Positions 11,226-22,270 of a DNA stretch of 64,000 nucleotides are shown here, piece after piece. Positions within the stretch are counted from its first letter, which is position 1, and each line of letters starts with the position of its first letter. The translations under genes and the position numbers were made by a program. The notes under the pieces were generated by a model. The model did not search any database, was not told the DNA's origin, and saw nothing but the letters and a program-made list of their open reading frames with translations. The stretch comes from Entoloma clypeatum (lineage: Eukaryota; Basidiomycota; Agaricomycetes; Agaricales; Entolomataceae), in assembly GCA_963565915.1 (NCBI GenBank), contig OY751488.1, positions 4,340,001 to 4,404,000 of the forward strand, in the 5' to 3' direction.

Positions 11226-11963
11226 GGCTGACATTATATATAAAGTTTGGCGCCAAGTTCACTCTTCGCCGTTCCCTCCTTTGCACATACATCATGGCCG
11301 CCATGCCCCAAATCGTGTAAGCACATTGTCTACTATGTACATGCCGCAAAGTATCCGGCACTCAAAAGCATTCAGAACGCTCAACCCCGCCGTATTTCAA
11401 ACATTCAGCCACAAAACACAAATCGCGACAATCCAGATAAACGCCAACAACCCAGGCCACGCGGTTGACAACAGCCGCTGCCGCTCCTGCGACGGCAGCA
11501 TATGTGGGTATCCTGTTAACTGACATATGACTATTCGGGTACTAACCTTTCTTGATTCAAGTACATCGCGCGTGGACGATGTAGGGAATTGGTAGATGGT
11601 ATTGAGTGGTATCTTGGAGTGATACAACGACGCGAGGGCACAGGTTGGAACCCTTCCGGGGACCGTCAACATCCCCATTTATCGTGAGTGCGCTACCGCT
11701 GTTCGCCCTTGCCGCCGCCACCATCTTTCTCATTGCATTCTTGCCGAAGATCGAGCTCATTTGCAAGCAACATCACCCTGGGTCTCGCGGTTGCGGGAAC
11801 CTCAATCTAATGCTTAGTGTCATTCTTACGGTCATCATCATAACCTTTTTATTGCCGCTATACTATTTTCATGTAGTCCACGGGTTTGGGGTTGGATTCC
11901 TACACCTACTTCGAAGATTATTGCCTCGAATGCAACTGCTCCTCTCCCTTCGTTACTTTTAGC
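11226..11963 (+). other. Possible small gene with TATA box, unresolved
   Basis: A TATA-like tatataaa at 11237-11244 lies about 50 bp upstream of ATGGCCGCCATG (11293) followed by a possible donor GTAAGC. Several acceptors are possible and no single spliced frame is convincing. Downstream, 11606-11962 encodes two hydrophobic stretches (PLFALAAATIFLIAFLP and MLSVILTVIIITFLLPLYYF) without a convincing ATG. It may be a small membrane or mitochondrial protein, but the exon structure and function are unknown. Confidence 0.25.
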
Positions 11964-12623
11964 CTTGCCCATTTATGTTCTTTGTTATATGTATCAAACC
12001 CAGAACCAACTTAGAACACTTCCTAATGGGTTGTTCAATATTGCAAGAAGCGCAGAAAAGACCACATTTTGAAAGTAATCGTCCCATTATACCAAAAGCC
12101 TGACCACCTTTCGACGCACTCCCGGAGAACTGTTCTGTCCGTTTCGATATCTGCGGGTAATCCGTCAAAGGCTCTATCACGTATCCTGCATTCAAGCATA
12201 CCTGACCCAACGAATGGATCGCCGCGTCGCGTTTGAATAGGATAGGATCGGAAAGGCGAGAGGCAACTGTTTACAGGTGACTTCATACGATTCATATCCA
12301 TAAAGTAAATAATGCGATCGTTAAAAATTAACCCCCAATTCACTGTGATGGGACTCCCGATACTGTGGACGCACAGATTCTAAGAAAAGGGATTTAACAT
12401 ATTGTTATTGCCAGGTAATTCCCAACAACGTCACGGTCATTTCGGCGCTTGAGCTTGCTAGAGTTCTGACTCCTATTAGATTTCAGGATCTTCTTTCTAT
12501 TTGGCGAAAAAAACAATGCCTGAGTGGATATATGTTATATAATTATACGCCACCAATCGGGTCTCGCTTCACGCAACTACCATCTCGAACGCGTGTATAG
12601 AAACGGAAGTCTTGGATCCACAA
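11964..12623. other. Intergenic, 3' flank of SdhB
   Basis: No supported gene. Minus-strand frames at 11959-12343 show no domain. Confidence 0.35.
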
Positions 12624-13786
12624 TTACTCGGCAGCAAGCTCTAGTTTGATTTTGGCAATGGCGGCAGCGGGGTTGAGGCCTTTGGGACATGTACGGGAGC
12701 CTGAGATATCGTGTCCATCATTGAGAGAAGCAGGATTGGGGAACGAGCAATGTTGTCAATAAAAGGGAGAGAATGAGAAGAGGGGCTTACAGTTGAAAAT
12801 TGTGTGGCACCGGTACATGCTCATCTCATTCTGCAATTTCTCCTTTCGCTGAGGGCCGTACGAGTCCTGAGGAACAGATGATCCAGTAAGATAGCGATCA
12901 GAAAAATGTGAGTCATGGGGAATGACGGAAGACAGCGGGTGGATATAGCACCCAATGCAAATCTCGGTGTCCCGACGGAGCAAAAGGGGACATTGACGTA
13001 CTCGAGAGTCTGCAATCCACCTGTACGCCTGCATAAGGGTAGCGGGGCCGAGGTACTCGTCCTGATTCCACCAATACGATGGGCAGGAGGTGGAGCAACA
13101 GGCGCAGAGAATGCATTCATATAGCCCATCAAGCTTTTTGCGGTCTTCCTGGGATTGGATGAATTCACCTGTTCAAGACGAATGACCGCGTTGAGTAGAG
13201 TGTTACAAGTGCCGACAGGAGGCAAACAAACCCTTCTCAGGGGGATTGTCGTTCTGAAGATAGGGCTGGATGGACTTGTACTGTTTGTAAAAGAGAGTGA
13301 GGTCGGGCACGAGATCCTTGACAATGTACACTAGACAACACAAGGATTAGCAACTGAAACGCGAATTCAAACGTACAGCATACTGTGAGGAAGAGGGTAC
13401 ACTTTGGTATCCTTGGACTCATTCCTGTCGATCCTGCATAGACACGCGAGGGTGTTCTGTCCATCAACGTTCATGGCACAAGAGCCGCAGATACCCTCTC
13501 TACACGAGCGCCGGAAGGTCAGGGTAGGGTCAATCTCGTTCTTGATCTTGATGAGAGCATCAAGGATCATGGGCCCGGTCTGGTTGAGGTCGATGGTGTA
13601 GGACTGGAGCGTCGGCTTCTTCTCGGGCTCGTCAGGGTTCCATCGGTAGATCTTGAACTCTTTGAGTAGGACGGGCTTCGTGGTGGGAACAGCCTGGAAG
13701 CGAGTCGGTGTGGTGGACAGGGCGCGTATAGCGACGTTGAGACGGGGAGCAGCGCTGCGTAGGGAGCGAGCGGTGAGGGCGAGCAT
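12624..13786 (-). CDS. sdhB: Succinate dehydrogenase iron-sulfur subunit, mitochondrial
   Basis: Subunit B of mitochondrial complex II, passing electrons from the flavoprotein to ubiquinone. The N-terminus is Arg/Ser-rich and lacks acids ([20 protein letters not shown]), fitting a presequence. The 2Fe-2S motif is [16 protein letters not shown] with a further Cys in NTLACLC; the 4Fe-4S ligands are [12 protein letters not shown]; the 3Fe-4S ligands are CHTIFNC and [11 protein letters not shown], split by the last intron. The histidine of CHTI, the position altered in carboxin-resistant Ustilago alleles, is wild type. About five exons, near the usual 280 residues, ending [13 protein letters not shown]. 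It is divergent from the KAT14-like gene, 196 bp apart. Confidence 0.96.
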
Positions 13787-13982
13787 GGTGGAATCAGGAG
13801 CGTCCTGAGCTTCCGGAGTAACACAGAACCCGAAATTCCGCGGATAGCCGAGCCACGCCGAGCACGCCGAACCACTGGTGTTGTTATGTATAGGCCTTCA
13901 ATTCAAACAGAATACAACTTACTTACTGAACGTTCAACGTTCAACATCATGCCCTGGCTCGTGAATTCTTCGTCGCTACACC
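13787..13982. promoter_or_regulatory. 196 bp bidirectional promoter, sdhB / KAT14-like
   Basis: Start codons at 13786 (minus) and 13983 (plus) face away from each other, leaving 196 bp that must serve both genes. The repeated word gaacgttcaacgttcaac lies at 13926-13943. No other motif is obvious. Confidence 0.6.
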
Positions 13983-15437
13983 ATGAAACGTCGAGGGGAT
14001 TCCGAAAATGATTCAGACGAGTACAAGGATGCAGAGAATATATCGGAACCAGTCAGTCGAATTCAGCCTTCGTGACCGTCCGTGTTCAATCTCCCCAATA
14101 GTCTCGACAAAGCCGAAAGAAACGACGCAAAGTCAACAGCGACACTGCGCAGACCATATCTGGATACGAATCTTCTAACGCGTTCAAGACAGCTCTCATT
14201 TTCGATGGATTCGGCAACGGCGATCCAATGGTCGAATCTTTTCAAGACATCATGGACCACCTACTTCCAGATTTTTTGCGTTCGAGAGCAACTCTACAGG
14301 ACAGTGAAATTGAAATAGATGATAGGGGCCAGAAGGTTAGGCCTTTGACCCGGTATGAGATGTCATCGCTCTCCAATCGGAGCACATCTCAGCTGTCGTC
14401 CTCGGCGGCAATTATCGTGCGCAAATTGAAACTTATCTGGGTATGTACAGATTATTCGAACGAAATGAATCCTCACCAATCTTACATGTAGGAGAAACGC
14501 TTGGCTAACCTCCCGCAAGTAAATCTGCAAGCTTCGCAGATGGTTACGCCCCTTCCTGCACCTCCTTCAAGCGTCCCTCCTCATCCCCAAGTCCTCGACG
14601 CTCTTTACAATATTCAGACCACCCCGTTTGGCTCATCCTTTCTCTCACGTCTTCAAGGCACAATGGCGTTACCTACTTCCGTTATTGCGGAAGATTGGGA
14701 AACGGTCACTCCATGGATGAGTCTTATGAACGATATCCGCGAACACTACATCCTCGCCCAGTAAGATATTCATGTATCAATACTAAAAATGTGGCTCACG
14801 CGACCATCAACCATAGTCCCGATAGAGAACCACCTATGGAATCCTCAGCGCCCATTACATATACCTCTTTACAAGCTTGTCATCTACAGCAAGTTCACGA
14901 TCTCCTTGAACGAGTATTTTGGAGTGGTATCAACGGTATTTTCATCACTTCATTCCAAAATACTCATCCTGATGAAGCCTTCAGTCAGTGATTCACTGGA
15001 TCATTCTCCCGAACGTTGTACGGTCGTAGCAACATATAAACGGCTGGTTGTCGGCATTGCTATCCTCAGCTCTCCCCGAGAAACCTACATCACATACCTT
15101 GCCGTCAAAGCCGGCTGGGATAATGCGGGAATAGCAAGGTATGTATCATTTATAAGTTAAACAGCTGTATATCTCATTGGTATAGATCTATGCTGTATCA
15201 TTTGATCAAGTTGAATCCTCATCAAGACATTACCCTCCACGTCTCTGTCAATAGTTCTGCGATGGTATGAATATTTCTCTAATAAACACTCCGATTTTTT
15301 GATCTGGCATTCAGTTGCTCTACAATCGGTTCGGCTTCAAAGCGGAAGGGTTCGTGGCAGGGTTTTATGAGGACTACTTGGATCCTCTATCGCGTGCGTC
15401 AAAGAACGCTTTCAGGTTGCGACTGCGGCAGCAATGA
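13983..15437 (+). CDS. GNAT acetyltransferase, KAT14/CSRP2BP-like
   Basis: The start MKRRGDSENDSDEY is followed, after an intron ending near 14100, by a basic SRQSRKKRRKV tract that may be a nuclear signal. A middle region of low recognisability follows. The C-terminal GNAT domain reads RCTVVATYKRLVVGIAILSS, then ITYLAVKAGWDNAGIARSML (the acetyl-CoA loop region), ITLHVSVNSSAMLLYNRFGF and the end FYEDYLDPLSRASKNAFRLR with a few further residues. This C-terminus closely resembles animal KAT14, whose domain ends FYxKYxxxxSxxCKHAFFLRLR; there the protein is a histone acetyltransferase subunit of the ATAC complex. The fungal role is not established. Several introns of 45-60 nt. Confidence 0.75.
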
Positions 15438-15857
15438 GGAATGAAGATACTCTTCCTCCCCGGTCTTCCAGGCAATTCTCGTTGTATCTAATCGTGCTCA
15501 CAAGTTGACGTTCAATATGGGATAATTGCATCAAAGGAATTCGACAACTACCATTTCTCAAGTCATTCATGATCTCGACTGCAGTCTATGTTCAGCGGAT
15601 AGCCAAGACAGAAGACGAAGCATGAGAACATGAGTAGAACAAGTCGAACACTGATGCGCGAGCAGTCCCAAAGTTACAAGAAAATCAGCGGAACGTTCAT
15701 AATTACGAGAGGTACAAGTACAATTTTTGTCAGTCCTATGTGATCTAACTAATGGTAATGCGTTGTTATTGTACAGATATGCAGGGTAACGAACAAGTCC
15801 GGTAACGGAAAAGAGAGACCTGATAGAAAAAAGAAAAACTGTCCTTTGGTATTGGAA
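15438..15857. other. Intergenic, convergent 3' ends
   Basis: Lies between the KAT14-like gene and the minus-strand unknown gene. No supported coding sequence. Confidence 0.4.
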
Positions 15858-17009
15858 TCAGGCTATCTGATTTCCTTGCTTCTCCATGGGACCCAAGTGG
15901 CCCAGAACGCTCAAAGCCCTCCTCCTTGCGGCCAGTCCAGATTCACCAGCGCCGATAGGCTGCACTTGGCTGCGCATGCCAGGTGCCCCAAGACTCACCC
16001 GGCGTGTCCCTCGAACGCTCCTCATGCCATCACCCAAACAACCAACCGGAGGCGCTGTCATGCGCTCGGGAGTGTCACAACGCCCTGTCGGTTCAGCAGC
16101 GGACACAGCCGCATCATAGACCCAGTTACCCCCAATCATCCCCGCCTGAGCGGCCAGCGGACCATTCATCGACTTTCTCCTCCCTACACAGCGCTTCTTC
16201 ACCGCCCGCGTCTCCTCAGCTGAAGCCATGGTCGGAGAAAGTCGAGGAGACTTCAAAGCCCCAGCGTCCCGGGCCCTGCCCCCCACAGTCACCGCAATAG
16301 TATGGCTCCGCGGACGTGTGGCGCCCGGCTTGCGCGACCCGCTGGCGATCCCAGCCTTGAAATGAACGCGCCCGTCTTGCACCGTCGCCGTCTGCCCACC
16401 CAAGCCCTGCGCCTGATCACACCCCTTCTCCGCCTCCATAGCCGTCTCCGCCAACGGCTTGTACTCGATCTGCGACCGCTCCAACACCTCCTTCACTTTC
16501 CGCGCCCAGTCGTCGAGTTGGTACAGTTTGTGCAGCATCATCCTGAACGTGAATGGGTATCGCTTTCCCAGTGGGAATTTTGCGAGGGACTCCGCAGCGT
16601 CGTCGTCGTCGTCGTCCTTATTTTGTTGCTGCTTCCCCTCCCTGCGCATGCGGTCGTCGTCTTGGTGTTTACGTGTGCTGATGAGACCGGCGAGGCTGTT
16701 GACGACGGGAGCGAGGTCGGCAGGGACGTGGGGAAGGGAGCGGATGTCTTCCATGAGGGTAGCGTCGTGTGCTTGAGCGCGAGTTTTGCGCGAGGCGAGG
16801 CGCTCAAAGAGGTCAAAGAGCCTCGCGAACTCGGCTGTTTTGGAACCGGGTGCCGGTGGTGTAGTGTTGGATGTCGAGATCATCGCGTGTGGAGATGAAG
16901 CGGAGATGAAGGGCAAGTGTTCCGAAAGACAAGCGTGCAGTGTGGGGGTGGGTGACAACCCGAAGAGATGATTGTTGACCAAGTCAATGAGAGACTTGGG
17001 GGTTACCAT
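15858..17009 (-). CDS. Hypothetical protein, low complexity
   Basis: A single uninterrupted frame of 383 codons from MVTPKSLIDLVNNHLFGLSP; an in-frame ATG at 17150 is possible but adds sequence of poor quality. Recognisable features are an amphipathic N-terminal half (AEFARLFDLFERLASRKTRA), an acid run of six Asp after a Gln/Lys tract, the block RYPFTFRMMLHKLYQLDDWA and KVKEVLERSQ, and a basic Ser/Arg-rich C-terminus. I recognise no domain. Long antisense frames exist over the same GC-rich DNA but lack plausible protein composition. Confidence 0.6.
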   Translation of the reverse strand: MVTPKSLIDLVNNHLFGLSPTPTLHACLSEHLPFISASSPHAMISTSNTTPPAPGSKTAEFARLFDLFERLASRKTRAQAHDATLMEDIRSLPHVPADLAPVVNSLAGLISTRKHQDDDRMRREGKQQQNKDDDDDDAAESLAKFPLGKRYPFTFRMMLHKLYQLDDWARKVKEVLERSQIEYKPLAETAMEAEKGCDQAQGLGGQTATVQDGRVHFKAGIASGSRKPGATRPRSHTIAVTVGGRARDAGALKSPRLSPTMASAEETRAVKKRCVGRRKSMNGPLAAQAGMIGGNWVYDAAVSAAEPTGRCDTPERMTAPPVGCLGDGMRSVRGTRRVSLGAPGMRSQVQPIGAGESGLAARRRALSVLGHLGPMEKQGNQIA

Positions 17010-17264
17010 TGAAATGGAGGTCTTAAATAAAGATTGGGAGCTTGGCCAAATGCTTGCCGACCGCTTTGGGTAGTGCACACTGCCAGGCCAGCATTGGACG
17101 AGTGTGCCACAATCATCATTGTCCTCCGTCCCATCTTCGTTTGTTCCCAAAAATGATCACGCGCTCACTCTCAACAATGGAATTTATTCTCAGGAACCTG
17201 CGATATAATTAGCGCTGCAATCTCTGGCCACAAAGACGCGGTCCAAGCTCTTTGCAAGGACTCT

Positions 17265-18642
17265 TCAACTGATACGCGACGATGCGGAGGATGCAACCCA
17301 CGGTGTCCTCCGTACTCTAATCCTTCGATTGTCTCGTAGGACCCATATTGTCGTCTTCATGTCGTCCTCGATCTTGGACACGACTGAAGGTGACCTGTCA
17401 CCGTAGATGGTTCCGCCGCCGCCGCCGCCGCCTTCATCCTCGTCATCACTCATGTGCTGCTCAGTTTTCTCGGCTTTGCCCTCCTCTTCGTCCTTGGTTC
17501 CGATATCCTTGTAGAAGAATGAGCTCCATCCAATGCTTTGCAAGCCCTTGAGTTTCTGTGCCATCACCAGACTTGCAGCTAATTCGCGGACGCGCACATT
17601 GTCGACCGCCTTGTTGAAACATTCGCGACACTGGGGCGCTCCTTCCACCATGCCAGGGCCTTCTTCGTGCTCGATGCAGTGAGCCATATGCGCATACAAA
17701 AGCTGATCGTCGGAAAGGAAGATGCCGAGATGGAGGTGGGCAAGGTTCACGAGGGGCCGCAGCGCATTGGCAAAGGCGTGCTGTTCCGATGGTGTTAAGC
17801 TTTATACCAAGTTCGCTCGTCAACTCACTGCCAAGTCCTTGAAATCGGAATAGTCGTTTGGAATCGGAGAATGGGCCGTGCAGCTCAGACTATCTTCGAA
17901 GCAGGTCCAGCAACAACCAAACTCGAGGCGTTCTGTGCAGCTGAGGTAGAGATCGGTCAGGCTGGGAAACGTGTTGGCGATTAGCTGGAGCAAGAGCATA
18001 TCGATCCGAGGCAAGCTTGTCAAAGTCAGAGATTTCAGGTTGACGGCGAGGCTGGGCGATTCGAGATGTTGGAAGAGGGCTTTGAGAGATGGATGTTGCG
18101 TTGATAGGCCGTCTCTTGCCAGATCGATGGAGAGCACTCGGAGCTTGGTCAGGAGAGTCAAACGGGCTGGGTCGTCCAGCAATGTTCTTGAAGACGCACA
18201 GAGAACTCTATCGGCTTGCTTGATAAACAAAACTTCCGACGAGATCATGTGCATATACGCACTTCACCCAATCGTATCCTCCCTGTATGCGCTTGCCAGC
18301 TTTTTTTGCCTCTTGAGCTTGGAGAATGTGGAATAAATTCCTCCAATGAAGCTTGCTTAGGGGCATTAAATAACGAAAGAATCGACGCAGAGCAATGTGA
18401 CGAAAGTCCGCAGATGCAAGAGTTAGTGGGGCGATGTCACGGAAGTCAGTTATCTGAGGGTTGGCCGAGCAGGCAAGAGCTAGTTCCACGATATGGTCAA
18501 CGAGTTCTGGAGGGATACGAGGAGATGGAATCGTTCGAGCAGGTTCAGTGGGAGCACTGGCATAGCAAAGCAAACTCTTGCACGGCACTGATTTTGAGCA
18601 AGTCCGGATGAGCAACGTCGAGGATCTGCGCCGCAAAGACAT
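17265..18642 (-). CDS. F-box-like protein with leucine-rich segments
   Basis: Three exons join cleanly: start MSLRRRSSTLLIRTCSKS, an F-box-like segment IPPELVDHIVELALACSA then LTLASADFRHIALRRFF, an intron after DWVK, leucine-rich sequence (LRVLSIDLARDGL, LKSLTLTSLPRIDMLLLQLI, LTDLYLSCTERLEF), an intron after DFKDLA, and a C-terminal exon with NLAHLHLGIFLSDDQLLY. Near the end is an acidic stretch followed by seven glycines coded by a GCC/GGC microsatellite near 17412-17432. Basidiomycetes have very many such proteins; substrate-receptor function in an SCF ligase is inferred from the family only. Confidence 0.6.
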
Positions 18643-18929
18643 AATTGACGATGAGTTGAAGTTAGTTGGAGGGTAACAGCGAACAGAGAAACGGTCTGTC
18701 TGGCAATGGAAGGTGGAATTGAAGGACGAAGTCCATGCCATCACATGATGCTCGGTAATTCGGAAAATAACTAGCAGTGCAGTCTTTCATTCTTTTGAAG
18801 TCGCTAAGATACGAATAGAAGTGGAGTCCAGTGATACACCTGCATAGAATACGTCTTTGGACGTATCTTCTATACCATGACGCTGCCAGCCTGTAACTAA
18901 GTTATGCATGTGCACATCTTTGCAGCGCT
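18643..18929. other. Intergenic
   Basis: Short spacer between F-box-like gene promoter and TPR gene 3' end. Nothing seen in it. Confidence 0.35.
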
Positions 18930-21900
18930 CTAACGCAGGGAAGGGGTCATTCTGAATTCGTCAAGCCTGACGGAAAGCGCCAAAGCCCAACTAGAGATTA
19001 CTGGCCTTGAAGCGCTTCTGAATACCGTCAACCTCAGCTGCGGCCTTTCTTCATGGCGTCCCGATGTACATGATATGATTGCCGATGTTACGGTAAGGCA
19101 TGTAAAGTGCCCGGAAGCAACCTCAGCGAGGTCTTGGTGAATCCTCCTTGCCTCAACAAGCAGAGCAAAAGCGGTCTCGTAATTCCCAGCGGCCGATAAT
19201 CGAGAGGCAAGGTTGTGAAGAAAACTAGCGTAGTACGGCTCCACATATGCCCATGCAACAAGAGTCGATGGCGAGGATCTAATTTTGCGATACAGGTCCG
19301 CCGCCTCCTGGACGAGTAGAAGGGCATGCGGTTCATCCCCATTATCGGCTAGAGCTTCAGTAAAGGGATTAGAGACAATCACACAACGAGGCTCCAGCTA
19401 AAGGCTCCTCTGACCGAGAGATTGCAGCTCGGCAAAGCTGAACCGCCTCTTCCCCGGTTTCTACTGCTTCTGACAGACGGCCGGCATTTCGCAAATTCGC
19501 GGGAAAATCACTAAGCCTGCAAGCCAAGACGATATTACCGGCAGTCTGAGAAGACGTCCGGTTCCGGCGACAAATCTTCACGCTCCGTTCACTGGCAATC
19601 AATGCCTCATCGAACCTACGTGCCTGGCGTAGACTTCGGGAAACTACGCCCAAGGCGTCAGATAGAACGCGTGTATCGAGAGCGCCTGTCTGGAAATCCG
19701 CGACCGTTGAGTTCGCAGTACAATAGAGAGTTAGAGCTTTTTGTCGAAGGTTGAGCGCAGTTTCATTCTGCTTCAAAACCCCTAAGACTTTGGGAGGACT
19801 GTTGCAATGCATCCGCAAGGTTCCTTGGCATGAGATTGCCGGACAATCTCAATCGCCTCCTTCGAGTATTGGGCGACTTCGTTGGCAGGGCCTTGGTTCT
19901 CGTCAAGTGGCCTGACATGGTCCCACAGCACCTCTACAAAATCTCTTGAGTATCTGCCGGGACGGGAAGAATATAGCCGACATACCGCCTGCCCTGAGGG
20001 TTCAAGCCTCTCCGAAGTGGAACTGCAGTTGTTCAGTGCAGGGTGATACATATGTACCAGGCAATCTGAGAAGAATAGATCAAAGGAACCAGGGTATCCT
20101 TCGTGCAACTTTGTGAACATAGCTAAAGCCTTTTCCCCCTAGTTCGTGAGCTTTGTCTCGTTCGGCAGGGTTGTCTTGTAAACTCCACGACAGGAGGTCA
20201 TATATAGTGTGTTACTACCACATGGGGCAAATCCTGTTCTGGAGGAGTTACGTGTTGTATCGACGACTTCGCCATTCATGAAGCTCGACGCAGGGACAGG
20301 ATTCCCCGAGAGACGGCCGGGTAGTCCGTTGATCATGTTCCGCACGGATGTCTTTGAGAACCTTCAAGGCATCTTCAGCCATTTGCAAACCATCCCGCAA
20401 CTCCGCAGCCGATGGACTGATGTTCCAAAGCTCAAAGTAACGAGGCCACAAGTTCCAGTTTGATTGTAGAGGTCGGTTGCTCTGCTCAATGTGTGCGTTA
20501 CAACGTGGGAACTTCTTCAATGAGAAGCATGGCGCCTTCAACATCGTCGCCTATCCTCTTGTAAATTGCGAGGTTGCGAATGTCAAGTACAGAAACCTGA
20601 GGGTTTATGTTCACAAGGGTTCTGTACAGACCCACCGACCAGGTCCCAACTGTTATCGCCTCTGAAAACAGTCCGAGGTGGTGCAGATACATGGCAAGGT
20701 CCATCATTTCCTAAGTGCCATCTTGGATGGAAAGTTCTACACAATTTCCCCTGAGGAGATTCATCGCGAGTTTTGAATTCTCTTGCAGTCGGAAAAGCTC
20801 CGATGAGGATGACGTTGGGAGGGAAGAGGTATGCACCGCGCGGTTCTTCCTTTACAAGAGTGAGCGAGGAAAGGTGCCTGAGAGAGCTATTGATGTCTTC
20901 GACTTTCTGGTGTAAGTAGATCGTTTCGATTTCATCGGCAGAGATTTGGAGGTCGTGCAAAGAGGTAGATCTTATAGCATGAAGGCTAGCGATTAGGCCT
21001 TCTATGCGGGTCAGCCGCAAATGTTGGTCGCTGTCCAATTCTAATATCGTGCCCCCCATCCGAGATGTTACGACGCGCACATTAAGATTTGGCGAAGGCC
21101 AAGACCTATGGCTTCCGTTTGTGAAGAGCAGCATCAAAGAGTCAAAGCGCTGTAGCAGACCAGGAATCTTCTAGAACACGTCGATACTTGATTTTTCAAA
21201 TTCACAACCTCGGCCGCAAATTCTTCACACTTGACCCAAGCCTTGTACGCCGCTGCCAATCACCCCACCGCCCCTCGAGCCTCTGCAGGGGCGAGAAGGC
21301 AACAACGGGGGTAGATAACACGCATTCGTCTGAACACAATAGGTCGACAACCCCGAGAATTCAATAGGAATATAAGACCCACATGCAAAGTGCGTTGAGG
21401 GCTTCCCGAAGTTCAGCAGAGCCTTCTAATACATCCTTGTGCTTCTCACAGCATCTTTCGAGCTCGAGAACCTCGCCCAGAACTTCGTCCGTAAGTTTGC
21501 GTAGCCCCTTGCGGTTTTGTGGAACCTAAATACACTTGGGTTGCTTGAGGGACAAAACGAACATCAGAGATTCATAACACACCTTGTCGACCGAGTTTTT
21601 AATGTCGCGATTATGTCCTTGAGAAAAGTGGCAAATGTAGTGATAGTTGTCGTGGCCGTAATAGAATCCAGGGACTGAGGCAAAAGTATGGCAGTGCCGA
21701 ACCAAGATCTTGAGGCGATGCACTACCCTGCCAAATGCCTGCCTAGTTCGCGAGCCTCAGAGAGGCCACAACCACTGTCACCAAGCCAAGGTTTGAAAGA
21801 CGAAGACGAAGACGTGTTCATACGAAGTCGACACAGAGATTGCAATTGGAAGTAATGTGGAACTATTGTTGCCATCGTCAAGTTCAATTCATGATCAGGA

Positions 21901-21941
21901 TCACGTGCGCCAATAAAGTTGCTGCTGTCGAATTTGAACAT
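18930..21941 (-). CDS. Tetratricopeptide-repeat protein, STAND-like N-terminus without visible NTPase
   Basis: A multi-exon minus-strand gene. The amino-terminal exons give a helical region (ITTFATFLKDIIATLKNSVD then, after a phase-0 intron, VPQNRKGLRKLTDEVLGEVL and LREALNAL) like the leader of fungal NLR-type proteins. A middle segment has LRLTRIEGLIASLHAIRSTS and VEDINSSLRHLSSL. The C-terminal half has TPR-type helices: YLHHLGLFSEAITVGTWSVG, LRDGLQMAEDALKVLKDIRA, LRQARRFDEALIASERSVKI, LRNAGRLSEAVETGEEAVQL and LASRLSAAGNYETAFALLVE. No P-loop NACHT or NB-ARC sequence is seen. Exon joins are only partly verified, and some frame changes may be disruptions rather than introns. Confidence 0.55.
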
Positions 21942-22270
21942 TTTCTAGAGACTATTTACGCGCTATGAATGATAGTATGCATTAGAAAAGTTTTTTAGTA
22001 CATAGAGGTGGTCACCCATAGCCTCCGGAACAGACATAGTAGCGTATATTACGAGCCACAGCTCGTCAGCTAAGTATCAGGAAATTAATAAAAGTTCTAG
22101 CTGCGAATAGATTCCATCGAGGAACGTGAGGTATCGCTTAACAGCCACGAATGGCTCCTATCTCGAGAGGACATTGACGTGATATTGTCAAAGGCAGAAG
22201 CAACAGGTGGCCTAAAAGCAAAAGCAAAAGATGAATGAATACCAAGCCATGAAAAAGTCAAAAATAATGC
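21942..22270. other. Intergenic
   Basis: AT-richer spacer between the TPR gene 5' end and the RTC4-domain gene 3' end. Nothing supported. Confidence 0.35.

Noticed and set aside
16302..16898. 198-codon plus-strand ORF
   Set aside because: Antisense to the hypothetical gene at 15858-17009; valine/arginine-rich, unlikely protein.
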